Position numbers and translations under genes: made by a program. From Frankia umida (GTDB lineage: Bacteria; Actinomycetota; Actinomycetes; Frankiales; Frankiaceae), in assembly GCF_023242945.1 (NCBI RefSeq), contig NZ_JALKFT010000024.1:17925-81924 (forward strand): a stretch of DNA of 64,000 nucleotides, read 5' to 3'. The notes beneath the pieces are model-generated. The model had not been told where the DNA came from, searched no databases, and was given only the letters and a program-made list of their open reading frames with translations. Shown one piece after another: positions 35,261-43,804 of this stretch. Each line of letters begins with the position of its first letter. Within the stretch, counting starts at the first letter, position 1.

Positions 35261-36895
35261 TCAGCCCTGGTAGAGGCGGTGACGAGTGGCGATGTCGGCC
35301 CACTGGTCGGCGAAGGCCGCGTCCGAGAACGCCGCGGCCCGGTCGATGGCGGCGCCGGCCAGCCGGGAGCGCAGGCCGTCCTCGGCGGCGAGCCGGCGGG
35401 TGAACGAGGCGACCTGTTCGGGACCGGTCCACCGGTAGCCGTCCACCCCGTGGCGGACGATCTCCCGCTGACCGGCGCGGTCGATGACCACCGGCACGCA
35501 GCCACCGGCCATCGCCTCGACGGTGGTCATCCCGAAGTGCTCGGCCGTCCAGGGGCGGCGGCGGTCGTCCTCGCCGTGGCCGGTGGCTGACCAGAACACC
35601 GAGCTGGTCGAGAGCAGCCGCTCCACCTCGGCCCGCGGCGCGTTCGGATGCAGGTGCACCGGGAGCCCGGCGCCGGCCGCGCGGACCTGCTCCAGGTACG
35701 GCTTCTGCGACTCCTCGCAGCCACCGACGACGTGCATGGACCAGCCGGGCAGGTCGCCGGCGCGGTAGAGCGCGCCGAACCACTCGACCATCTCCAGCTG
35801 CCGCTTGGCATGGCCCAGTCCCGGGGCGAAGAAACGTCCGACGGTGATGACGGCCTTCTCCCGCACCGGAGCCGGATGCAGCCGGTCGACCTGGATCGGC
35901 GGGAACAGCACGTCGGCCTCCCGCTTCCACAGCTTCGCGATCCAACCACGGGTGAACCGCGAGTTGGCCATGATCACGTCATAGTGGTCGAGGTGGGTGA
36001 GATCCGCCGGGTCACGTAGCAGCCAGGGGAAACGCAGCGGCAGCCGGGCGATCGGCCCTTCGCCACCGTCGGTGACCCGTGGCCGGCTCACCGCCACCCC
36101 GAGTTCCCGCACGTCCGCGGCGCCGGGGGAGAAGGCGTCGCTGACCAGGGTCAGTTCGGTGCCGTCCGCCGACGGGGGCAACGGCACCTCGAACGGGGCG
36201 AAATCCGGGCCGATCTCCAGCTTGGCCAGCACGTGGCCGCCCGCGTCGAGCACCCGCAGGGACGTGCCACCGGGTGCGCCCGGCCGGCCGATGTCGGCCC
36301 GCAGGGTCCGGCGTTCACCCGGGCTCACCGCGAGGATCGCCGACCCGTTCGTCCATGTCCACTGGCGACGGCGACCGCCCTCCGGTGGGTACCAGCCGAC
36401 ACCGAAGCTCACCGCCGGACGGATCCCGCGCAGCAACGGGCCGGCGGTGCGCACCGCGGCCTTGCGCCAGGGCGCCATGTCGTGGTCGAACGGCGTCGGG
36501 AAGAAACACAGGTACGCCGAGCGGGCCGACTGCGGTTCGATCCGGCTCATGTACGAACCGTTGACGAACAGGTCGTAGTCGGCGGACAGCGCCGCGACGG
36601 CCTGCTCGCCGCGGTCGGGTAGCCGCACGTAGCGGCAATCGCGCAGGTCCAGGCCGAGGTGGCTGCCGAGGGCGGCCAGATCGACGTCGGAATGCCCGAG
36701 GATGTCGACGTCCGCGCCGTCGGCGGCCAGCACCTGGGCGATCATCCCGTTGTGCCGTTCACCGCCGCCCATCGAGTGCCAGAACCGGTTGTAGACCGCC
36801 GCGCGCACCCCGGCCCCCGGCCTCGGTGTGGCCGCCGCCCCCGTCTCCGGCTCGTCGGGCCCCAGGCTGTCGGGCCCTGGGGTGTCGGTGCTCAT
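35261..36895 (-). CDS. GT4-like glycosyltransferase with an internal beta-rich insert
   Basis: 544 aa, about 150 longer than a normal GT4. The N-terminal Rossmann half starts AAVYNRFWHSMGGGERHNG. Residues about 165-285 are an insert rich in beta-strand pattern (QWTWTNGSAILAVSP, TSLRVLDAGGHVLAKLEIG, LTLVSDAFSPGAADVRELGV). The C-terminal donor half has ANSRFTRGWIAKLWK, ITVGRFFAPGLGHAK and EHFGMTTVEAMAGGCVPVV (EX7E). The insert resembles a carbohydrate-binding beta-sandwich; function unproven. The ATG overlaps the upstream GT2 stop by 4 bp (ATGA). Confidence 0.86.
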   Translation of the reverse strand: MSTDTPGPDSLGPDEPETGAAATPRPGAGVRAAVYNRFWHSMGGGERHNGMIAQVLAADGADVDILGHSDVDLAALGSHLGLDLRDCRYVRLPDRGEQAVAALSADYDLFVNGSYMSRIEPQSARSAYLCFFPTPFDHDMAPWRKAAVRTAGPLLRGIRPAVSFGVGWYPPEGGRRRQWTWTNGSAILAVSPGERRTLRADIGRPGAPGGTSLRVLDAGGHVLAKLEIGPDFAPFEVPLPPSADGTELTLVSDAFSPGAADVRELGVAVSRPRVTDGGEGPIARLPLRFPWLLRDPADLTHLDHYDVIMANSRFTRGWIAKLWKREADVLFPPIQVDRLHPAPVREKAVITVGRFFAPGLGHAKRQLEMVEWFGALYRAGDLPGWSMHVVGGCEESQKPYLEQVRAAGAGLPVHLHPNAPRAEVERLLSTSSVFWSATGHGEDDRRRPWTAEHFGMTTVEAMAGGCVPVVIDRAGQREIVRHGVDGYRWTGPEQVASFTRRLAAEDGLRSRLAGAAIDRAAAFSDAAFADQWADIATRHRLYQG

Positions 36896-38367
36896 CGGGA
36901 GACCAGCCAGCTCTGCAGGCTGCCGCGGCGTTCGGTGGCCGTGGCGGCGATCTGCCGGCGGGCCCGCAGCATCGTGGGCAGCAGCCGCAGGTACGACCCG
37001 ATCACCCGCAGGCGCAGCAGCGTCGGGCGGATCGCCGGACGGCCACGGGCGGCGCGGGCCTGCCGCAGCGAGCGCAGCGCCATCGACGCGGTCGTCACCG
37101 GGTAACGCAGCACCGCCGACAGCGCCAGGCGGGCGGTGGCGTCCTTGGTGAGCATCAGCAGCCGGTTACGGTCGGTATGGAAGACGAACAACGGTGACCA
37201 TTCGACGCTGGACGCCGAATGGACGTGCCGCAGCACCGCGCCGGGCACGTAGCGGATCGCGAAGCCCCGGGCCCGAATCCGCCAGGACAGGTCGGTGTCC
37301 TCGTAGTACAGGAAGAACGCGTCGTCGAACCAGCCGAGCTCATGGCCTAGCGAGCTGCGGATCGCCATGCCGTTGCCGCAGGCGGTGAACACGTCCTCGG
37401 GCTGGTCGAACTGGCCGGTGTCGACCTGCTGGTAGCCACGGTCGGCGCCGTAGCCGTCCACCAGGACGATCCCGCCGACATTGTTGATCACGTCGACGCG
37501 GGGGGCGTCCCCACCGACGGTGACGGTCACCGTCGCCGACTCGGGGCTGACCGACAGCTCCGCGCGCCCGCCCGTGGTGGCGGTGTCGGCGCCGGTCGTC
37601 GGACCGTCCCAGCTCAGGGTCACCTGTTTGAGGGATTCGGCCGCCCAGGTGAACCCGAGGGTGGCCGGGCCGCTCTCGGGGATCGGCACGCACAGTTCGC
37701 CGTCCCCGCGGGTCCAGAAGTACGGCGAGGACGCGGGCCCCTCGGCACCGTAGGTGAGTTTCTCCCACAGGACCTCGCGGAGCACCTCACGTCCGTCCAC
37801 CGTCACCGACGACACCCGCACCCCGAGCGCACGGGAGTCGTGCGGGCCGGGGACGAAGGTCGCGGTGTGCAGCCGCAGCCGCAGGAACCGCGGCAGGAAG
37901 ACGACCTTGCCAGTGGTCGCGCCCAGGTGCTGGCCGCCGGGCTCGGTGAACGGCGCGAGGACGGCGGTCAGCCAGGTCGGCTCGGGAACCGCGTCGTTGT
38001 TCAGCAGCACGGCGTACTCGGTGGTGACCGAACGCAACGCCAGGTTGTTGCCGCCGGCGAAGCCGAGATTGCTTTCGGCTGCGACCACATGCACCCACGG
38101 GTACCGCTCGGCGAGCAGCTCCCGGGAACCATCGGTGGAGGCGTTGTCGACGACCCAGGTCCGGTAAGCGAAGGACGCGTCCTGCTTGGCGACGCCGTCG
38201 AGGCAGGCCGCCAGCAGATGGGCGCCGTTCCAGTTGACGATCACGATGGTCGCCAGCGGCTGCGCGGCCCCCGTCGTCCCCGTCGCACTGGTGGCACTGG
38301 TGGCACTGGTGGCACTGGTGGTGTCCGGGGTGACCGCAGCAGGAGTGCTCGTCGTCTGGTCCGTCAT
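36892..38367 (-). CDS. GT2-family glycosyltransferase with an internal beta-rich insert
   Basis: 491 aa. The GT-A core begins ATIVIVNWNGAHLLAACLDG; VVDNASTDGS and LLNNDAVPEP (donor/metal site) are intact. The acceptor part GWFDDAFFLYYEDTDLSWRIRARG is typical of rhamnosyltransferase-like GT2s. Between the two halves (about 165-292) lies a beta-rich insert with PYFWTRGDGELCVPIP and LGFTWAAESLKQVTLSWDG. The N-terminus has SAT repeats. Overlaps both operon neighbours by 4 bp. Likely transfers a deoxyhexose in the exported glycan. Confidence 0.86.
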   Translation of the reverse strand: MTDQTTSTPAAVTPDTTSATSATSATSATGTTGAAQPLATIVIVNWNGAHLLAACLDGVAKQDASFAYRTWVVDNASTDGSRELLAERYPWVHVVAAESNLGFAGGNNLALRSVTTEYAVLLNNDAVPEPTWLTAVLAPFTEPGGQHLGATTGKVVFLPRFLRLRLHTATFVPGPHDSRALGVRVSSVTVDGREVLREVLWEKLTYGAEGPASSPYFWTRGDGELCVPIPESGPATLGFTWAAESLKQVTLSWDGPTTGADTATTGGRAELSVSPESATVTVTVGGDAPRVDVINNVGGIVLVDGYGADRGYQQVDTGQFDQPEDVFTACGNGMAIRSSLGHELGWFDDAFFLYYEDTDLSWRIRARGFAIRYVPGAVLRHVHSASSVEWSPLFVFHTDRNRLLMLTKDATARLALSAVLRYPVTTASMALRSLRQARAARGRPAIRPTLLRLRVIGSYLRLLPTMLRARRQIAATATERRGSLQSWLVSR

Positions 38368-39806
38368 CCGCGCAGCCTCGCCTCGTAGTCGACCTTGAGA
38401 AGTCCACCCGCATGGGTCCCGCTGACGCCGAACAGCTCGTCGAAGCGGCGGGTCGTCACCGGGACGCCCGTGGCGGCGTCCGAGACGTGGACCTTCACGG
38501 CGAACGCTCCGAGCAGCTCGGGCAGATGCGGCACGGCGAAGTCGACCACATGACGACCGGGGCCCAGTCGGAACCCGCCGGGGGGTGTCTCCATCATCCA
38601 GATCGGGATCTCGTCCTGCCCGACGATGTAGGCGTGCAGGTAGACGGCCTCGGGGGCGCCCTCACCGAGGTCGAGTTCGACGCTGACGACGAGCTGCTCG
38701 CCGGGATCGAACTGCACCGTGGTCGGGCCGTCGGGATGGCGGCTGAACCCCACCGACCGCGGGCGCACCGTGGCGTACTGCCAGTCCACCGGGCCGTCGG
38801 AGGGCAGGCTGCCGAGCTTCTGGCGCAGCAGTTTCGTGCCGACCGCCGGCGGCCCATCGAAGATCATCTCGCCGGATTCCAGGACGAGGACCCGGTCGCA
38901 CATCTGCTCGATCAGATCGAGCGAGTGCGTGACGAACAGGATCGTGCGCCCCTGCGCGCGGAACTCGGCGATCTTGGCCAGGCACTTGCGCTGGAAGGCC
39001 TCGTCGCCGACGGCGAGCACCTCGTCCACCAGGAGCACGTCCGGGTCGACGTGGACCGCCACGGCGAAGCCGAGTCGCACGTACTGGCCGGACGAGTAGT
39101 GCTTCACGTCATCATCGATCTTGTGTCGAAGCTCGGCGAAGTCGACGATGGAATCGAACAGTCGATCGATCTCCCGGCGGGACAGGCCGAGCAGGGAGGC
39201 GTTGAGGTAGACGTTGTCCCGTCCGGACAGCTCGCCGTTGAACCCGGCGCCGAGCTCCAGCAGCGAGGCGATGCGACCGTGCACCGTCACCGAGCCGCTG
39301 CTCGGGCGCAGGATGCCGGCGAGCACCTTGAGCAGGGTGGACTTGCCCGAGCCGTTCGCGCCGGCGAGGCCGACGGTCTGCCCGCGGCCGATGGTCACCT
39401 CGATGTCGCGCAGGGCCCAGAAGTCCTCACCGGCCGGACCGCCGCGCCGGACGAAGCGCTCCTTGAGACTGGTCGCCCGGTTGCGGTAGGAGACGAACCG
39501 TTTGCTGACCGTGCTTGCCTGGATCACCACGGTCGACTCGCCGCCGGGCCCACCGCCCGCGCCGGCCCCGACGGCGCCGCCAGCCCCGCCAGGTTCACCG
39601 ACTCCGATGACGCCGCCAGGTCTGCCGGCTCCGTGAACGCCGACGGCTCCGCTGGCTGTGTCAGGCCCCCCGGTCCCCCCGGCCCCACCGGAGCCGGGGA
39701 AGGCGGCGCCCGCTGCCACCGCGGCCCGTGGTTCGGGGGCGCGCTCGGTAGGGGCGGGCAGCGATGTCGCCGCGCCGCGCTGATGTGCGGACGAGTGTCG
39801 TGCCAC
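38364..39806 (-). CDS. wzt: ABC transporter ATPase for polysaccharide export, with C-terminal Wzt-type domain
   Basis: 480 aa. Residues 1-90 are Gly/Pro-rich filler. The ATPase has Walker A GANGSGKST (149-157), Q-loop region ELGAGFNGELSGRDNVYLNA, signature YSSGQ (237-241), Walker B VLLVDE (257-262) and the H-loop His at 294. Residues about 340-478 form a beta-sandwich (VVSVELDLGEGAPEAVYLHAYI, FAVKVHVSDAATGVPV) like Wzt C-terminal domains that recognise the modified end of an O-polysaccharide. It drives export with the permease downstream of it on the map (39914). Overlaps the GT2 start by 4 bp. Confidence 0.92.
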   Translation of the reverse strand: MARHSSAHQRGAATSLPAPTERAPEPRAAVAAGAAFPGSGGAGGTGGPDTASGAVGVHGAGRPGGVIGVGEPGGAGGAVGAGAGGGPGGESTVVIQASTVSKRFVSYRNRATSLKERFVRRGGPAGEDFWALRDIEVTIGRGQTVGLAGANGSGKSTLLKVLAGILRPSSGSVTVHGRIASLLELGAGFNGELSGRDNVYLNASLLGLSRREIDRLFDSIVDFAELRHKIDDDVKHYSSGQYVRLGFAVAVHVDPDVLLVDEVLAVGDEAFQRKCLAKIAEFRAQGRTILFVTHSLDLIEQMCDRVLVLESGEMIFDGPPAVGTKLLRQKLGSLPSDGPVDWQYATVRPRSVGFSRHPDGPTTVQFDPGEQLVVSVELDLGEGAPEAVYLHAYIVGQDEIPIWMMETPPGGFRLGPGRHVVDFAVPHLPELLGAFAVKVHVSDAATGVPVTTRRFDELFGVSGTHAGGLLKVDYEARLRG

Positions 39807-39913
39807 TGCAACTCCTCGCTGGCCGCCGGGTGCCGATCTTCATGATCGCATCGTCCTGGCGGGGGCTGGTTCCGGGGCGCCGGATCGGGGCGGGCGCGTC
39901 ACCGGGGCTCGAT

Positions 39914-40858
39914 CTACAGGTCCTCGGCGAAGTCCGCCTGCATGGTGCGGAAGACCCGCATCCCGATCAGCAGCAGAACGGCGGAGATCGCGCCGGCGAT
40001 GGCCAGGTGTTCCAGATAGAACCCGTACCCGTCATGGGCGAGGATGGCCGATTTCCCGGTGGAGTTGTTCGCCGGCGCATCGTAGATCGCCCGCTGGAAC
40101 GAGATGATCACTACCGCCATCGGGTTCAGCAGATAGACCCAGGTCCATTCGCCCAGCTGGTTCTGGATGAGACCAAAGGCATAGACCATCGGGTTGAGCC
40201 AGAACCAGGCGAGCAGGGCGACGTCGAGCAGGTGCGAGGTGTCGCGGTAGCGCACGTTGAGCGCGCTGACCAGCAGGGACATCGCGATGGTGAAGACCAG
40301 CGCCACCGCGCCCGCCGGCAGGAGCAGCAGCAGGTTCGGCCCGAGCAGGTGATAGCCGAGCCCAAGGATCACCGCGAACAGCACCAGCAGCTGCAACAGG
40401 AAGTGCACGGCGGCGAAACCGACCGCGGACAGTGGCAGCACCGCCAGCGGGAAGCGCACCTTCTTGACCAGGTTCGCGTTCGCCACCACGCTGCCACAGG
40501 CCGAGGAGACGCTGCCGGAGAACGCGTTCCAGATCAGCATGCCGGACATCAGGTAGATGCCGAACCGTGGAATGCCGGACTTCAGCACGACCTGGAAGAC
40601 GAAGGTGTACACGACCAGCAGCAGCATGGGGTTCGCCAGCGACCAGGCGAACCCCAGCGACGAGCCCTTGTACTTGACCTTCAGGTCCTTGCGGACCAGG
40701 TTGCGCAGCAGCTCCCAGCGGACCTTCGTCTGCGCCCGGCTGCGGCGGGCCAGACGGCTCGGATCCGCGGCATGGTTCGGCTCACCGTGCGGGGCGGGTG
40801 GCGGTGACGTCGTCACCGGACCCGCAGCCGGCGCCGGAGCGTCAGCGAGATGTGACAC
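39914..40858 (-). CDS. wzm: ABC-2 type permease for polysaccharide export
   Basis: 314 aa from the GTG at 40858; an ATG at 40957 extends it but has no Shine-Dalgarno. Core: an amphipathic RNLVRKDLKVKYKGSSLGFAW at the N-terminus followed by six transmembrane helices; NPMLLLVVYTFVFQ and LNVRYRDTSHLLDVALLAWFWLNPMVY are the family hallmarks (TagG/RfbA/Wzm). It forms the channel with Wzt and is the first gene of the minus-strand operon, 107 bp before wzt. It exports a complete lipid-linked glycan. Confidence 0.93.
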   Translation of the reverse strand: MSHLADAPAPAAGPVTTSPPPAPHGEPNHAADPSRLARRSRAQTKVRWELLRNLVRKDLKVKYKGSSLGFAWSLANPMLLLVVYTFVFQVVLKSGIPRFGIYLMSGMLIWNAFSGSVSSACGSVVANANLVKKVRFPLAVLPLSAVGFAAVHFLLQLLVLFAVILGLGYHLLGPNLLLLLPAGAVALVFTIAMSLLVSALNVRYRDTSHLLDVALLAWFWLNPMVYAFGLIQNQLGEWTWVYLLNPMAVVIISFQRAIYDAPANNSTGKSAILAHDGYGFYLEHLAIAGAISAVLLLIGMRVFRTMQADFAEDL

Positions 40859-41215
40859 AGCCTGTCCGCTCCTCACTGGACCCGACCAGCACGGCCCGAC
40901 CCCTTCCTCCTGACCTGGCCCGGCACGTGGGCGACATGGTGGTAGGAGCACAACCATTGGTGAACGATGATGAAGCGTCCCGCATCCGGCCGGAAAACTG
41001 ACGCTACCGTGCCACTGTCAGGAGCACGACGCCGCCTGTCCGGGGTGTCACCATCCGGTCCGGTGGTGGGCGGTCGAAGCGTGCTCCATAGTATCGATGG
41101 CGTCCATCTGGCTTCGGCCGGCTGATGCCGCTCGGGAATACTCGACGTGCGGTGTGCCGTCGAGGGCCACCCGGCAAAAGGCGGCCGCCCCCAGGGCCGC
41201 ATGGAGGGGACGGCC
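40859..41215. promoter_or_regulatory. Divergent region between the wzm operon and the HAD-methyltransferase operon
   Basis: 357 bp containing both promoters. I find no gene and no clear operator. A strong GGAGGGG ribosome-binding site lies at 41203-41209 before the HAD gene. Confidence 0.4.
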
Positions 41216-43804
41216 GTGTTCACCGACGTCCGACTACGCGAAGTGTGGTCGCATCTGGAGTCGGGCGGGGCACAGGCCCTGACCCTGGACGTGTTCGACA
41301 CTCTGCTCTGGCGCATGGTTCCCGAACCCACGCACGCGTTCCTGCTGCTGGGCCACCGGCTCGCCGACGCCGGGCACCTCCCGGCGAGCGTGTCCCCCGG
41401 CGAGTTCGCCCGGCTGCGGGTACACGCCGAGCACCTCGCCCGGGTGCACGCGCACGAGACCCGCGGCACCCACGAGGTCCGCCTCGACGAGATCTGGCAG
41501 CTGCTGCTGCCGGCGCTGCCGGGTACCGCCGGCGTGCAGGACCTGATCGACGCGGAGGTCGCCGTCGAGCGCGAGCTGTGCCGGGCCGACCTCGCCGTCG
41601 TGGAACTCGCCGAACTCGCGATGACCAAACTCGGCCTGCCGGTGTACCTGCTGTCCGACACGTACTTCTCCGCCGGCCAGCTCGAGCGGCTGCTGAACCG
41701 CCCGGAGATCGCCGGCGTGCAGTTCACCCGGATCTTCACCTCGTCGGACGCCGGGACGTCCAAGAGCGACGGGCTGTTCCAGCACATGCTGGCCGCCTCG
41801 AAGCTGCAGCCGTCCCGCGTCGTCCACCTCGGTGACCATCCCGTGGCCGACGTCGAGGGCGCCCGCGAGCACGGGCTCGTCGCCATCCACTACCCCAAGT
41901 ACTCCGGTTCGCTGCGCCAGACCCTCGAGCTCGAAGGGCTGCGCGGGCAGCCCGGGGACGACACCGCGATCGACCCCGTGGACGGCGACTACGGCATGAC
42001 CGCCCTGCGTGCCCGGACGCTGCACCGCTCCGACGCGCTGGCCGTCCCCGCCGGGCTGCGGCGCTACTGGGAGACCGGCGCGACCGTGTTCGGCCCGGTC
42101 TTCGCCGGCTTCGCCGAATGGGCGGTGGAACGGGCCCGGGACTTCGGCGCCGACCACATCCACTGCCTGATGCGTGAGGGCGACTTCCTGTCCCGGCTGC
42201 TCGTCGACCCCGGTGAGGACATCGGGATCACCACGTCCACGGTGTGGGCGTCCCGGCAGGTGTGCGCGCTGTCGAACGTGTTCGAGGGCAGCCCGGAGGA
42301 GCTGAAGAGCTTCCTGGTCCGCCGGCACGCACCCAGCGTCGGGCAGTTGCTGCGCCAGCTCGGCGTCCGGCTGGACAACGTCGCCGGCATCTCGGCCCTG
42401 GCCGAGCGCCGCCTGGACGTGCCCGGTCTGCTCGACGACACGCTCGAGGCCCTGTGCTCGGACGAGCGGATTCGCAGCGAGATCGTGCTCACCGCCACCC
42501 GCCTGCGCGAACGCTATGTCAACTACCTGGACAGCCAGCTGCCCGAGTCGGGGCGGATGGTCGTGCTCGACCTGGGCTGGGGCGGCACCATCCAGGCCCT
42601 GCTCGCCCGGCTGCTCGCCTCCACCGGGCGCCGGCTGGACATCCTCGGCCTGTACCTGGCGACGAACCAGGCGGCGCTGGTCCACCGGCTCGGCGGCCTC
42701 GAGCTCGAGGGCTACCTGGCCTCCGGCGGCCAGCCGGAGATGCTGGCCAACCAGCTCATGCGCAGCCCCGAGGTGCTCGAGCAGCTGTGTATGCCCGATG
42801 TGGGCTCGCTCGTCTCCTTCGACGAGATGAGCAACCCGGTACTCAGCATCGACCGCACCTCACGCACCCAGGTCGCCCAGCGGGCCGCCGTCCAGGACGG
42901 CATCCTCGCCTTCCAGCGGGAATGGCTGCGTTACCGCCGCTCCGAGACGCCGATGCCGCCGCTGTCAGCCCCCGGGGCACGGCACGCCGGTCTGCGCACG
43001 CTGACCAGGTTCATCGCCCGGCCGACCGCCGCGGAGGCCGCCGCGTTCGGGTCCTGGGCGCATGACGACAACTTCGGCTCGGATTCCAGCGAGGGTCTGC
43101 TACCCCCGGAACTGGTACGGCGGATGCCCTACCTCACCCCGGCGGACGTCGACAAGATCTCCATGCGCGAGCTGTACTGGCCGGCCGGGGTCGCCGGGGT
43201 GGCGAACCGCCCGCTGGCGATCGTCGCCGGGCTCGCCGCCGCCGCGGGCGTCCCGTCCGAGGAGGTCTCACCCGAGGCCGCGGCCGGCCCGGTGGAGGTC
43301 TACGTCGACACCGGCGCGGACTTCGTCAACGGGACGAAGGACACCGCGATCACCCGTTCGGCCCGCGACGGCCTGTCGCTGGTACGGCTGCACGTGGACG
43401 CCGTGGGCGCCCGGCGGATTCGGATCGACCCTGCCGGCCGGCGCGGCCTGCTGCGCCTGGACTGGCTGACGCTGTCCTTCCACATCAACAACATCAGCGA
43501 GCCCTACAAGGTGACGATCACCTCGCTGGACGACCCGGCCCAGCAGCTCGCGCTGGTCGGTCTGCGACTGCTGCAACCCAACCTGGTCGAGATCGTCGGT
43601 GACGACCCGCAGTTCGTCTACACCATCGATCTGACGTCGCAGCCACAGCTCGCCGGGGTCTACGCTCTGGAGGTCGAGATGGCCTTCGGCTGGATGGGCA
43701 TCCGCGGCGATCCGCTGGCACTGCCCGCGGCCGGTCCGGCCCGCGACGGGCTACCGGTGCGGGCCGCCCGCAAGATCCGGCGCGAGCTGGGAGGACTGCG
43801 GTGA
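41216..43804 (+). CDS. Large HAD-superfamily protein with C-terminal beta domain
   Basis: 862 aa from the GTG at 41216, set by GGAGGGG 6 nt upstream. HAD motifs: LTLDVFDTLLWR (nucleophile Asp25, acid Asp28), LPVYLLSDTYFSA, SKSDG (Lys) and VVHLGDHPVADVEGA (acidic pair). The middle part (about 290-600) has an unidentified helical/Rossmann-like region with HCLMREGDFLSRLL and VVLDLGWGGTIQALLARLL. The C-terminal ~170 residues are beta-rich (VEVYVDTGADF, LRLDWLTLSFHINN), like sugar-binding sandwiches. Similar large HAD proteins occur in capsule/O-antigen loci; here it starts the operon with a methyltransferase, opposite wzm-wzt. A glycan-end phosphatase or transferase is possible but unproven. Confidence 0.78.
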   Translation: MFTDVRLREVWSHLESGGAQALTLDVFDTLLWRMVPEPTHAFLLLGHRLADAGHLPASVSPGEFARLRVHAEHLARVHAHETRGTHEVRLDEIWQLLLPALPGTAGVQDLIDAEVAVERELCRADLAVVELAELAMTKLGLPVYLLSDTYFSAGQLERLLNRPEIAGVQFTRIFTSSDAGTSKSDGLFQHMLAASKLQPSRVVHLGDHPVADVEGAREHGLVAIHYPKYSGSLRQTLELEGLRGQPGDDTAIDPVDGDYGMTALRARTLHRSDALAVPAGLRRYWETGATVFGPVFAGFAEWAVERARDFGADHIHCLMREGDFLSRLLVDPGEDIGITTSTVWASRQVCALSNVFEGSPEELKSFLVRRHAPSVGQLLRQLGVRLDNVAGISALAERRLDVPGLLDDTLEALCSDERIRSEIVLTATRLRERYVNYLDSQLPESGRMVVLDLGWGGTIQALLARLLASTGRRLDILGLYLATNQAALVHRLGGLELEGYLASGGQPEMLANQLMRSPEVLEQLCMPDVGSLVSFDEMSNPVLSIDRTSRTQVAQRAAVQDGILAFQREWLRYRRSETPMPPLSAPGARHAGLRTLTRFIARPTAAEAAAFGSWAHDDNFGSDSSEGLLPPELVRRMPYLTPADVDKISMRELYWPAGVAGVANRPLAIVAGLAAAAGVPSEEVSPEAAAGPVEVYVDTGADFVNGTKDTAITRSARDGLSLVRLHVDAVGARRIRIDPAGRRGLLRLDWLTLSFHINNISEPYKVTITSLDDPAQQLALVGLRLLQPNLVEIVGDDPQFVYTIDLTSQPQLAGVYALEVEMAFGWMGIRGDPLALPAAGPARDGLPVRAARKIRRELGGLR

